Assembly (NCBI GenBank): GCA_964633825.1
Contig: CAZWHE010000059.1
Location: forward strand, 1 to 22,071
DNA: 22,071 nt
Direction: 5' to 3'
Source of the DNA: CAZWHE01 sp964633825
GTDB taxonomy: Bacteria > Planctomycetota > B15-G4 > CAYZWU01
Position 1 is the stretch's first letter. Each line of letters begins with the position of its first letter. The notes beneath the pieces were generated by a model. That model was not told the DNA's origin and did no database searches. It was given only the letters and a program-made list of their open reading frames with translations. The position numbers and the translations under genes were made by a program. Of this stretch, positions 14,183-21,020 are shown piece after piece.

Positions 14183-15565
14183 CTACAGCTTGAGGGCCAA
14201 GCCGATGTCGCCGAGTTTCTTGCGAATCTCGTTGAGTGAAGTCTGCCCAAAGTTTTTTTGTGAGAGGAGCGTCAGCTCGGGAGTATTCACGAGCTGGCCG
14301 ACCGTTTTGATATTGAGCGCAAGGATGCAGTTCTTTGATCTGATGGAGAGATCGAGCTCTTCGATGCTCTTTTCCATGTGCTTGTTGACTTTGGCGTCCG
14401 TCGATTCATCCGGAATCGTCGGCAGTTCGTCCGTGTCGGTCGACATCATGCCGAGACGGAGTCCCTTGGAAGCCAGGATTTCTTTGATCTCCATCAAAGA
14501 GGTTTCTCCAAAATTCTTGAATGCCAGAAGCTCCGCTTCGGTCCGCGAGATGAGATCGCCCAGGGTTTGAATGTTCATCTTGGCGAGACAGTTCCTCGAT
14601 CGGACGGAGAGCTCGAAGTCGGAGACGGGTATGTTGAGAACCTGGCTCTGCTTGTCCTCTTTCCGTTCCTTTTCCTCGTCATAGTACATTTCGATACTGG
14701 CCTTGGCGTCCCTCAGGTATTTCTCCACCCTAAAATCGCCCGGGTAGATCTGTTGAGCCGATTCGAAACACTTGACGGCGTTTTCGTAATCTTCGTTGTC
14801 TTCATAGAGGATTCCCAGGTTCATGAGAGCGGCAATGTTCGGTGTGCCGGCTTTCATGGCCCGGGTGTAGTACTCGATCGCCGTCTCGTCGTCGTTTTCA
14901 ATGTCGGCCCTGTAGCCAATCCTGAAAAGGGACGCCATGTGATCCGGGTTTTTCTCGAGGGCGCCGGCATAGAGTTTTTTGGCTTTTTCATACTCGCCGT
15001 TGAGTTCTTGGGACCGCCCTTTGAAATAAAGAATATCGGCGTGATCGGGAAGGCGCTGTTCCAGTTTGTCGATTTCTTTCAAAAAATCATTCCGGTTTCC
15101 CTTGGCATCCAGCGCTTCACAGAGAAGAGAATGGTATTCGACAACTTCAGGAACCCTTTTGCAGATCTTTTTCAGAATGGAGACCGCTTCCTCCTCCCGC
15201 CCCGTTTCGAGACAGATCCTGGCCAGCAGGCATCCCACGATGGGAATGTTTTCCTGATTTCTCAGTTCTTCTTCCGCTTGTTCGTACTTGCCGAGGATGG
15301 CCAAACCGAGGCTGTGTTTCAGCTCGTATTTATCCCCTTTTTTGTCGTCCATTGTTTCGCAGACGTATTTTTCGAATTTCTTCCAAGCGTCGGAGTTTTC
15401 ATAGACCGAGGCTCTCATCTCATTGATATCTTCGAGAGTGCTGGGCGTGCGCTTCAGGATGTTAATTGCGATTTGGGCGGGATCGGTTGATTGCTCCTGC
15501 GGAGGAGATGGTTTGGTATCGACATCTGGAACTTCTGTCATGGTATTGCTCATATCTTGTTTCAA
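14183..15565 (-). CDS. TPR protein with two C-terminal RNA polymerase alpha-CTD modules
   Basis: The 460-residue protein has a polar N-terminus (1-40), a helical TPR region (about 85-290, repeats such as ILYEDNEDYENAVKCFESA), and two copies of the domain that ends RNA polymerase alpha. Copy 1 (311-373) reads PVSDFELSVRSRNCL. It keeps the counterparts of E. coli D259, E261, R265, N268, G296 and S299 (D316, E318, R322, N325, G353, S356); K298 is replaced by T355. Copy 2 (398-458) reads IEELDLSIRSKNCI, with R409, N412, G440 and S443. Both therefore keep the main DNA-contact residues. No other polymerase domain is present, so it is not RpoA. The start is a TTG at 15565 with GGAGAG six bases upstream; an ATG at 15553 lacks a site. 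It probably acts as a transcription factor or polymerase-associated scaffold. ruvA follows in the same operon. Confidence 0.93.
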   Translation of the reverse strand: MKQDMSNTMTEVPDVDTKPSPPQEQSTDPAQIAINILKRTPSTLEDINEMRASVYENSDAWKKFEKYVCETMDDKKGDKYELKHSLGLAILGKYEQAEEELRNQENIPIVGCLLARICLETGREEEAVSILKKICKRVPEVVEYHSLLCEALDAKGNRNDFLKEIDKLEQRLPDHADILYFKGRSQELNGEYEKAKKLYAGALEKNPDHMASLFRIGYRADIENDDETAIEYYTRAMKAGTPNIAALMNLGILYEDNEDYENAVKCFESAQQIYPGDFRVEKYLRDAKASIEMYYDEEKERKEDKQSQVLNIPVSDFELSVRSRNCLAKMNIQTLGDLISRTEAELLAFKNFGETSLMEIKEILASKGLRLGMMSTDTDELPTIPDESTDAKVNKHMEKSIEELDLSIRSKNCILALNIKTVGQLVNTPELTLLSQKNFGQTSLNEIRKKLGDIGLALKL

Positions 15566-15605
15566 AATGGTCTCTCCGTTATTAGAATACCTCTTTAAAC
15601 GGCAA

Positions 15606-15665
15606 AGGATCGCTCCCGGCGGTTTGTTCTACCGAATTTTCATACCGGGCGCAAACCTTGATCCT
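15606..15665. promoter_or_regulatory. Nested inverted repeats in the divergent TPR/alpha-CTD - HIT intergenic region
   Basis: AGGATC (15606-15611) mirrors GATCCT (15660-15665), and inside them GGTTTG (15621-15626) mirrors CAAACC (15652-15657). The 158-bp gap must hold promoters in both directions, so the dyads could be operators. The spacers are unequal (9 and 2 bases), which argues against one simple hairpin. Confidence 0.35.
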
Positions 15666-15723
15666 AACAAATAGAAAAGGGAAATCAAGCCCCCGGGGTG
15701 CGGTTTCCTGTAAGGAGGAAGAT

Positions 15724-16083
15724 GTGACTCGAAACGAGAAATGTCCGTTCTGTCAGATCGTCGACGGCGGGATTCCGGCTGCGAAATCCTTTGAAAACGA
15801 AAGAGTTATGGCGTTCAAGGACATCAATCCCGCAGCCCCGGTTCATTATTTGATCATCCCCAAGGCCCATATTGCGACTGCGAACGATCTGGCACAGGAC
15901 AAAACCGGCCTTGCCGGTGAAATGATCCTGACCGCCGCCCGCCTTGCCGAGGAAGCCGGCATCGCCGAATCGGGGTACCGTCTCATCATGAACTGCAATT
16001 CAGACGGCGGCCAGCTCGTTTTTCACGTTCATCTGCACCTCATCGGCGGGAAGCCCCTGGGCGGCCTCATAGGCGCCTTGTAA
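15724..16083 (+). CDS. HIT-family (HINT-like) nucleotide-binding hydrolase
   Basis: This 119-residue protein is a histidine-triad hydrolase, a class that cleaves purine nucleoside phosphoramidates such as aminoacyl-AMP. The triad HVHLH (H101, H103, H105) is followed by LIGG. The N-terminal CPFCQIVDGGIPA and the middle HYLIIPKAHI are typical of the HINT branch. Length is normal. The start is a GTG at 15724 with AGGAGG five bases upstream; the frame is open further back to 15658, but that part is out of family and lacks a ribosome site. It begins a probable operon with the zinc-ribbon/HEAT gene (19 bp away) and murA. No functional link with murA is evident. Confidence 0.94.
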   Translation: MTRNEKCPFCQIVDGGIPAAKSFENERVMAFKDINPAAPVHYLIIPKAHIATANDLAQDKTGLAGEMILTAARLAEEAGIAESGYRLIMNCNSDGGQLVFHVHLHLIGGKPLGGLIGAL

Positions 16084-16102
16084 GACCGGGAAAGGTTCGA
16101 TC

Positions 16103-17023
16103 ATGCCAATCTGTCCACAATGCCGTGAGGAGTATGACGACGGGGTCGGTGTTTGTTTCGACTGCGGAGTGAATCTCGTTGAACCCGATCATGCGGATCC
16201 GGCGGGTCCGTCAGAGGAAATCACCGTCATCAGGGCCGGGAACGAAGAAAACCTGGCCGTCATGGAGAAAGCACTGGAGCAGTGGGAGATACCCTGCCGC
16301 AGAGTCGGAGATGCCGGCAATATCGATGGCGTCGATCCGAAAGAACCCGCCATCGTTGTGCCGGCGCGCTTTGCCGACAAGGCGACCAGGATTCTCTTGA
16401 ACCTGCGGATTTCTTCCGAAGAGCGGATTCCTTCCGAAGATAAAGGAGATAATGAAAAACATTCCGAGACATCCGCACACGACGTGATCAGCGAATCCGC
16501 GCTTCTGAGCCGCTCATTCAATGAGCTGATTGCCATGGGGGATGGTGTTATCGATGATCTGATCGAGCTCGTTGTCCGGGGAAATCCCGAGATCCAGGCA
16601 AGGGCGGCCGCCGCACTCGTTATGATCGGGGGGCGGGGACTGGAGGCCGCGTTGAAGCTGATGAAGGTCGCTCTCGAAAAGGAGGAGGTGGGAATGGCCT
16701 CTCTTCTCCTCAAATCTCTCCGCGATGGCGAATACGAGGAGGATGCGTGGGAAGATTTCCTACCTTGTCTCCAGAAGCCGGCTCCTGTTCGTATCAAGAC
16801 GCTCGAGCTCATTGGGCATATTGGAAGCCTGGACGCCTTTCCGGCGATCCTGCCCTATCTCGAGGACGAAGAGAGCGGAGTGCGCGACGAGGCCGATAAC
16901 ACGCTCTGTCTTCTGAGCGACGACGACATGGGTTTCGAGGCCGGCGCGCTTCCAGAGGAAAGATCGCGCCGTGTCGAGGAATGGAAGAATTGGTGGCGCG
17001 AATACTCGGGAGAGGATCTCTAA
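16103..17023 (+). CDS. Zinc-ribbon / DUF2007-like / HEAT-repeat protein
   Basis: This 306-residue protein has three parts. Residues 1-24 are a zinc ribbon with C4-x2-C7 and C18-x2-C21. Residues about 40-102 (EITVIRAGNEENLAVMEKAL onward) resemble DUF2007, a small domain proposed to take part in signalling, with the usual pattern of a beta strand, a helix and an IVVPARFADKA end. Residues about 135-290 are alpha-helical HEAT-like repeats (GNPEIQARAAAALVMIG; DAFPAILPYLEDEESGVRDEA), a protein-binding scaffold. The linker at 104-116 contains a duplicated SEER/SEDK unit encoded by an 18-bp near-perfect tandem repeat (16406-16441). No catalytic motif is visible, so an adaptor role is inferred. murA starts 4 bases after its stop. 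Confidence 0.85.
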   Translation: MPICPQCREEYDDGVGVCFDCGVNLVEPDHADPAGPSEEITVIRAGNEENLAVMEKALEQWEIPCRRVGDAGNIDGVDPKEPAIVVPARFADKATRILLNLRISSEERIPSEDKGDNEKHSETSAHDVISESALLSRSFNELIAMGDGVIDDLIELVVRGNPEIQARAAAALVMIGGRGLEAALKLMKVALEKEEVGMASLLLKSLRDGEYEEDAWEDFLPCLQKPAPVRIKTLELIGHIGSLDAFPAILPYLEDEESGVRDEADNTLCLLSDDDMGFEAGALPEERSRRVEEWKNWWREYSGEDL

Positions 17024-17027
17024 TCGG

Positions 17028-18284
17028 ATGGACAGATTTCTCGTACACGGCGGCCGGACTCTTGAAGGCCGGATTCGGATCAGCGGAGCCAAGAACGCTG
17101 TTCTGCCGATCATGGCGGCCTCGCTTCTTACCGAGGAGGAGGTGGTCATTCGCAATGTTCCCGACCTCCGGGACGTGCGGACCATGTCGGCCGTACTCAA
17201 AGAGCTCGGGTCGGACGTGAAGTTCGAGGGGGGGACTCTGACCATCCGGACACGCGATGAGTCTTCTTCTCAAGCTTCTTATGAGCTGGTGAGCACCATG
17301 AGAGCGTCGATCTGCGTGCTCGGTCCCCTTCTGGCCAAACGGGGAGAGGCCACGGTCTCCATGCCGGGGGGGTGTGTCATCGGCGTCAGGCCGATCGATC
17401 TTCACATCAAGGGCCTCAACGCTCTCGGCGCCCGCCTCGAGATCAGTCAAGGCAATGTTTCGAGCCGAGGAGTCCGGCTCAAGGGATGTGAAATCTTTCT
17501 GGGAGCCAGCTTCGGCAGCACCGTGCTGGGAACGGCGAATCTCATGATGGCGGCCGCGCTTGCCGAAGGAACAACCATGATTGAAAACGCCGCCATGGAG
17601 CCCGAAATTCATGATCTCGCCTCTTTCTTGATCCGCATGGGAGCGCGGATCTCGGGAGCCGGGACGCACAAGATCATCATCGAGGGCGTCCGGGAGCTGC
17701 ACGGCTGCGATCATACGGTCATTGCCGACAGGATCGAAGCCGGTACTTTTCTCATTGCCGGCGCGCTGGCCGGCGGGACGGTCGAAGTGGAAGGCTCGCA
17801 GCCCGAGCATCTGCTCGTTCTTCTCGATATCCTGAAGAGAACGGGGGTGCATGTGGAGAAAGAGGGATCCCTGCTGCGCGTTCAGGGCTGCCGCAGGTTC
17901 GGTCCCATTGACGTCACCACCCATCCCTACCCGGGGTTTCCGACCGATCTCCAGGCGCAGATGATGGTTCTCATGATCCTTTCCGATGGAATCTCCGTGC
18001 TCACCGAGAGGATTTACCCCGATCGTTTCATCCATGTGGCCGAGATGAACCGGTTGGGCGCCGATATCAGAAAAGAAGGACACCAGGCGATTGTTCACGG
18101 TGTTCGCTCCCTTTCGGGCGCGCAGGTCATGGCTTCCGATCTTCGGGCGAGCGCGGCCCTTGTCCTTGCCGGAATCGTGGCTGAAGGCGAGACGGAAATC
18201 CACAGGGTTTACCACATCGACAGAGGATATGAAGGAATAGACAGGAAGCTTAAGGCAATCGGCGCTTCTATCGAAAGAATTTGA
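17028..18284 (+). CDS. murA: UDP-N-acetylglucosamine 1-carboxyvinyltransferase
   Basis: MurA transfers enolpyruvate from PEP to UDP-GlcNAc, the first committed step of peptidoglycan synthesis, in the cytoplasm. The 418 residues have the substrate-binding K22-N23 in SGAKNA, the catalytic Cys C116 in GGCVIGVRP (the fosfomycin target, so the enzyme is predicted sensitive) and D307 in GFPTDLQAQ. Length and ends are standard. The ATG at 17028 is chosen because the family N-terminus MDRFLVHGG starts there; an earlier in-frame ATG at 16971 lies inside the HEAT gene. It is translated four bases after that gene and is the last member of the HIT-HEAT-murA cluster. No terminator follows; a promoter for ffh begins 27 bases later. 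Confidence 0.97.
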   Translation: MDRFLVHGGRTLEGRIRISGAKNAVLPIMAASLLTEEEVVIRNVPDLRDVRTMSAVLKELGSDVKFEGGTLTIRTRDESSSQASYELVSTMRASICVLGPLLAKRGEATVSMPGGCVIGVRPIDLHIKGLNALGARLEISQGNVSSRGVRLKGCEIFLGASFGSTVLGTANLMMAAALAEGTTMIENAAMEPEIHDLASFLIRMGARISGAGTHKIIIEGVRELHGCDHTVIADRIEAGTFLIAGALAGGTVEVEGSQPEHLLVLLDILKRTGVHVEKEGSLLRVQGCRRFGPIDVTTHPYPGFPTDLQAQMMVLMILSDGISVLTERIYPDRFIHVAEMNRLGADIRKEGHQAIVHGVRSLSGAQVMASDLRASAALVLAGIVAEGETEIHRVYHIDRGYEGIDRKLKAIGASIERI

Positions 18285-18310
18285 TCCAAACCGAAGCTCA
18301 GAAACGTTTC

Positions 18311-18339
18311 TTGCCAAGCTTTGTGCGCTTTGGTATAAA
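18311..18339 (+). promoter_or_regulatory. Sigma70-type promoter of the ffh-rpsP cluster
   Basis: TTGCCA (18311-18316), a 17-base spacer and TATAAA (18334-18339) are the best promoter match noticed in the window. They lie just after murA and 113 bases before the ffh start codon. Transcription would begin near 18345-18347, directly at the base of the hairpin in the next entry. Confidence 0.65.
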
Positions 18340-18344
18340 ACAGG

Positions 18345-18407
18345 GTTTCAGGAGGTGGAAACGCCAAGCAGCGCCATCGGCCCAGTCGAGGCGGTACTTG
18401 TTTTTAT
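18345..18407 (+). ncRNA. Structured ffh leader or small RNA with an SRP-RNA-like hairpin
   Basis: After CAGG (18349-18352), GGTG (18354-18357) and CGCC (18362-18365) close a GAAA tetraloop (18358-18361), and AGCAG follows (18367-18371). A GNRA loop between CAGG and AGCAG is the signature of SRP RNA domain IV. Here the distal stem has 4 pairs plus an A-A mismatch, where known SRP RNAs have about 3. A second hairpin (CGCC-A-TCG 18372-18379 with CGA-GGCG 18387-18393) is followed by TTGTTTTT (18398-18405), a weak terminator-like end. Alternatively GTTTC (18345-18349) pairs with GAAAC (18358-18362) and presents AGGAGGTG in its loop. Options are a very short SRP RNA, an Ffh-sensing leader, or chance. 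Confidence 0.3.
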
Positions 18408-18452
18408 AAAAGAAGTTATGTAAGCCCGGCAAAGGAATCGCCAGAGTCATTC

Positions 18453-19949
18453 ATGTTTGATTCGATTTCGAGTTCACTTCAGAAAGTTTTCCAGAAGCTC
18501 AGCGGCAAGCGACGCCTGACGGAAGACAACATCAAGGACGGGCTCCGCGAAATCCGAACCGCCCTGCTCGAAGCGGATGTCAATTTCAAGGTCGCCCGGG
18601 AACTGATCAAGAGGGTGACCGAAAAAGCGGTGGGCGAGGAGATCATCCAGTCGGTCACTGCGGGTCAATTAATCGTCAAGATTTTCCAGGACGAGCTCAC
18701 CGACATGATGGGATCGACGGGTGAGGGGATTTCCTTTGCGTCTTCACCGCCCACGGTTGTGATGCTGGCCGGGCTTCAGGGCTCGGGTAAAACCACGACC
18801 TGCGCCAAGCTCGCCGCCCTCATGAAAAAGAAGGGGCGGAATCCCCTGATGGTGGCGGCCGATGTCCAGAGACCGGCGGCGGTCGAACAGTTGAAGATCC
18901 TGGGCCGGCAGCTCGATATTCCCGTCTACCACGAAGACGGGCTCTCTCCTCCCTTGATCTGCACGAATGCCATATCGTTTGCCCGCGCCAAGGGAAGGGA
19001 CACGATCATCCTCGATACGGCCGGCCGGCTTCATATCGATGAAGCGCTCATGCTGGAGGTCGAAGAGATTGCCCGGGTGACCTCCCCCCATGAAATCCTG
19101 CTCGTCTGTGACGCCATGACGGGTCAGGATGCCGTCAACTCGGCGAGCGAATTCAACAACCGCCTTGAGCTCAACGGTGTCATTCTGACGAAGCTGGACG
19201 GCGATGCGCGAGGCGGGGCCGCCATATCGATCAAAGCCGTCACACAGAAGCCGATCAAGTTCGTGGGGGTCGGCGAGAAGCTCGATCAGCTCGAACCGTT
19301 CCACCCCGAGCGCATGGCATCGCGCATTCTGGGGATGGGGGACGTGGTCGGCCTCGTCGAGAAGGCGCGCGATGTCATCGACGAGGAGATTGCCGAAGAA
19401 CATGCACGGAAACTCTTCGAGGCCGAATTCACCTTCGAGGATTTTCTTTACCAGATCCAGGGTCTCAAGAAAATGGGACCCTTGAAAAGCATACTCGAAC
19501 ATCTTCCCGGAGGGCTGGGCGGTCAGTTCATGGAAGCCGGGGCGGACGAGAAGGGGCTCTCCAGGGTTGAAGCCATGGTCAGCTCCATGACGGTCGAGGA
19601 ACGGCTCAAACCCGAGGTTTTCAACGTGAGCCGCAAACGCCGCGTGGCCAAGGGAAGCGGTGTGGATGTGGGTGACGTGAACGATCTGCTGAAGCAGTTC
19701 CAGCAGATGCGGCAGATGATGAAAAAAATGGGCGGCGGAGGATTTATGAGCCGGATGGCCCGGCAGATGGTGCCGGGTATGAAAGGGATGGATCGACACA
19801 AGGAAGAAGTGTTAAATAGATTGGAAACGAGTGGAAAACTGAAGGGTTTTTCCTCGGGCGGCTCGATGGATCACCATGCCGCAAAAAAAAGAAGAGACAA
19901 AAGAAAAGCGGAGCGCAAACGGAGAAAAAAAGGGCGCGGCCGCAGGTAA
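18453..19949 (+). CDS. ffh: Signal recognition particle GTPase Ffh
   Basis: Ffh (SRP54) binds signal sequences of nascent membrane and secreted proteins and docks with FtsY. The 498 residues show the N domain (1-90), the G domain with G1 GLQGSGKTT (107-115), DVQRPAAVEQL (137-147), DTAGR (188-192) and TKLDGDARGG (246-255), and the Met-rich M domain (about 300-470) with VNDLLKQFQQMRQMMKKM. The protein is somewhat longer than usual because of a C-terminal tail of about 22 mostly Lys/Arg residues after AAKKRRDKRK; the tail codons include an A8 run (19873-19880). The ribosome site before the ATG at 18453 is weak (AAAGGA 17 bases away), although a perfect AGGAGGTG lies far upstream in the leader. 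rpsP follows after 27 bases. Confidence 0.97.
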   Translation: MFDSISSSLQKVFQKLSGKRRLTEDNIKDGLREIRTALLEADVNFKVARELIKRVTEKAVGEEIIQSVTAGQLIVKIFQDELTDMMGSTGEGISFASSPPTVVMLAGLQGSGKTTTCAKLAALMKKKGRNPLMVAADVQRPAAVEQLKILGRQLDIPVYHEDGLSPPLICTNAISFARAKGRDTIILDTAGRLHIDEALMLEVEEIARVTSPHEILLVCDAMTGQDAVNSASEFNNRLELNGVILTKLDGDARGGAAISIKAVTQKPIKFVGVGEKLDQLEPFHPERMASRILGMGDVVGLVEKARDVIDEEIAEEHARKLFEAEFTFEDFLYQIQGLKKMGPLKSILEHLPGGLGGQFMEAGADEKGLSRVEAMVSSMTVEERLKPEVFNVSRKRRVAKGSGVDVGDVNDLLKQFQQMRQMMKKMGGGGFMSRMARQMVPGMKGMDRHKEEVLNRLETSGKLKGFSSGGSMDHHAAKKRRDKRKAERKRRKKGRGRR

Positions 19950-19976
19950 CCGTAAGTATTCAGAAAGGAGATCGAT

Positions 19977-20225
19977 TTGGCAGTCAGAATTCGTTGCAAA
20001 AGAATGGGCCGTAAAAACAGACCTTTTTACAGGATATGCGTCTTCGATTCGCGAACACGGCGTGACGGGAGGTCGATTGAGGATATCGGGATTTATGATG
20101 TTCTGTCCCAGGATGAAGAGAAGAAACACAGGATCGACGTGGACAGGTTGAAATATTGGCTCGGCGTGGGCGCAAAACCGAGCGAAACGGTTGCATCGAT
20201 AATCAAAAAACTGGGGATTTCGTAG
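19977..20225 (+). CDS. rpsP: 30S ribosomal protein S16 (bS16)
   Basis: This 82-residue basic protein binds 16S rRNA and helps small-subunit assembly. The opening AVRIRCKRMGRKNRPFYRI and the later IGIYD and KYWLGVGAKPSETV segments are diagnostic for bS16. The start is a TTG at 19977 with AAAGGAG six bases upstream. ffh-rpsP adjacency is common in bacteria. However, the genes that usually come next (a KH-domain protein, rimM, trmD, rplS) are absent; an endonuclease-III-like gene starts 3 bases after the stop. Confidence 0.97.
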   Translation: MAVRIRCKRMGRKNRPFYRICVFDSRTRRDGRSIEDIGIYDVLSQDEEKKHRIDVDRLKYWLGVGAKPSETVASIIKKLGIS

Positions 20226-20228
20226 ACA

Positions 20229-20966
20229 ATGGCCAAAAAGCCGGTCAGTGCAAAAACAAAACTGCGCTCCTGCCTGGTCCGAATGGAGAAGAAGTACGGA
20301 GTCACCAAGACCATCGGCGGCGGGCCCACTGTGGGGCAGGGTGTGTTCCTCATTTTCAGGCAGGGCTGGGATTTCAAGAAAGCGTCCCGAGCCGCCAGGA
20401 TCCTGGAAAGTGAATTCATCGATTGGAATGAGATCAGGGTTTCGGCGAAGAGAGAAATCCAGGAAACATTGGCTTTCTTGAAGTTCAGTGACATGGAGAA
20501 TCGGATAATCAATATCCAGGAGTATCTGCGGGAGGTGTTCACCGCGTATAACGACCTGGATAACGATCTCTTCAAAACGATGGAATTCGAATCCTTCCGA
20601 AGGTTCATCATCAAGGTGACGGCTCTCGGGAAGCCCAATGCTTACATTCTCCTTCAGTGCCACAGGGACGAAGCCGCCAAAAAGTCGAAGAAAGCAGCCG
20701 GACGGGGCGCTCAAACCGCACGTTCCGGAGAGCCCGATCTCGTTGTTTCTCCCGAAAGCATGAGAGTCGCCATCCGGCTGGGAATCATCAAAAAGACGCT
20801 TTCCATCATCACAGCCCGGCGGGATCTTGCCAAACTTCTGAATCGCAATCAGTACTTGCCTTTTCAGAATTCCTTTGTGAGGCACGCCGAGGCTTTCTGT
20901 TTATCCAAGAATCCCCGCTGCCGGGAGTGTATCCTCAAAGGATCCTGCAAGTATGCAGGTAAGTGA
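20229..20966 (+). CDS. Endonuclease-III-like iron-sulfur protein, probably without glycosylase residues
   Basis: The 245-residue protein ends with C224-x6-C231-x2-C234-x5-C240, exactly the [4Fe-4S] loop of endonuclease III and MutY. Upstream helices fit the HhH-GPD fold: ARILESEFIDWNEIRVS (56-72), a degenerate hairpin VTALGKPNAYILL (130-142) in place of LPGVGRKTA, and VVSPESMRVAIRLGII (172-187) in place of VDTHVxRVxxRLG. By this alignment the catalytic Lys (K120 in E. coli Nth) is P136 and the catalytic Asp (D138) is S174. D170 nearby is an alternative if the alignment shifts. A basic insert (151-165) separates the two. It is probably a nucleic-acid-binding protein and not a normal glycosylase. 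It directly follows rpsP, where a KH-domain RNA-binding protein often sits. The ribosome site is weak, consistent with coupling to rpsP. Confidence 0.75.
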   Translation: MAKKPVSAKTKLRSCLVRMEKKYGVTKTIGGGPTVGQGVFLIFRQGWDFKKASRAARILESEFIDWNEIRVSAKREIQETLAFLKFSDMENRIINIQEYLREVFTAYNDLDNDLFKTMEFESFRRFIIKVTALGKPNAYILLQCHRDEAAKKSKKAAGRGAQTARSGEPDLVVSPESMRVAIRLGIIKKTLSIITARRDLAKLLNRNQYLPFQNSFVRHAEAFCLSKNPRCRECILKGSCKYAGK

Positions 20967-21020
20967 CGGGAATCATCTCCCTGTGGTATGCCCGGATGGT
21001 TCTGATGAGCGGCTGAGAAG

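Noticed and set aside
14183..15565. Reading the alpha-CTD protein as a divergent or split rpoA
   Set aside because: There is no alpha N-terminal dimerisation domain; TPR repeats take its place and the alpha-CTD is duplicated.
18328..18412. Long pairing of CTTT..TATAAAACA (18328-18342) with TGTTTTTATA..AAAG (18399-18412), as if closing a full SRP RNA
   Set aside because: The 5' arm coincides with the -10 box, so it cannot be in the transcript if that promoter is used, and A/T-only pairing is easy by chance. I kept only the inner hairpin.
18241..18423. Open frame between murA and ffh ending ATG-TAA, with a GTG at 18355
   Set aside because: The only start codon overlaps the Shine-Dalgarno sequence itself, and the frame also crosses the promoter. 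At most a 22-residue peptide; better explained as a structured leader.
19812..20885. 357-codon minus-strand frame opposite ffh, rpsP and the endonuclease-III-like gene
   Set aside because: It lies antisense to three coding genes, including a certain ribosomal protein, and has no family signature.
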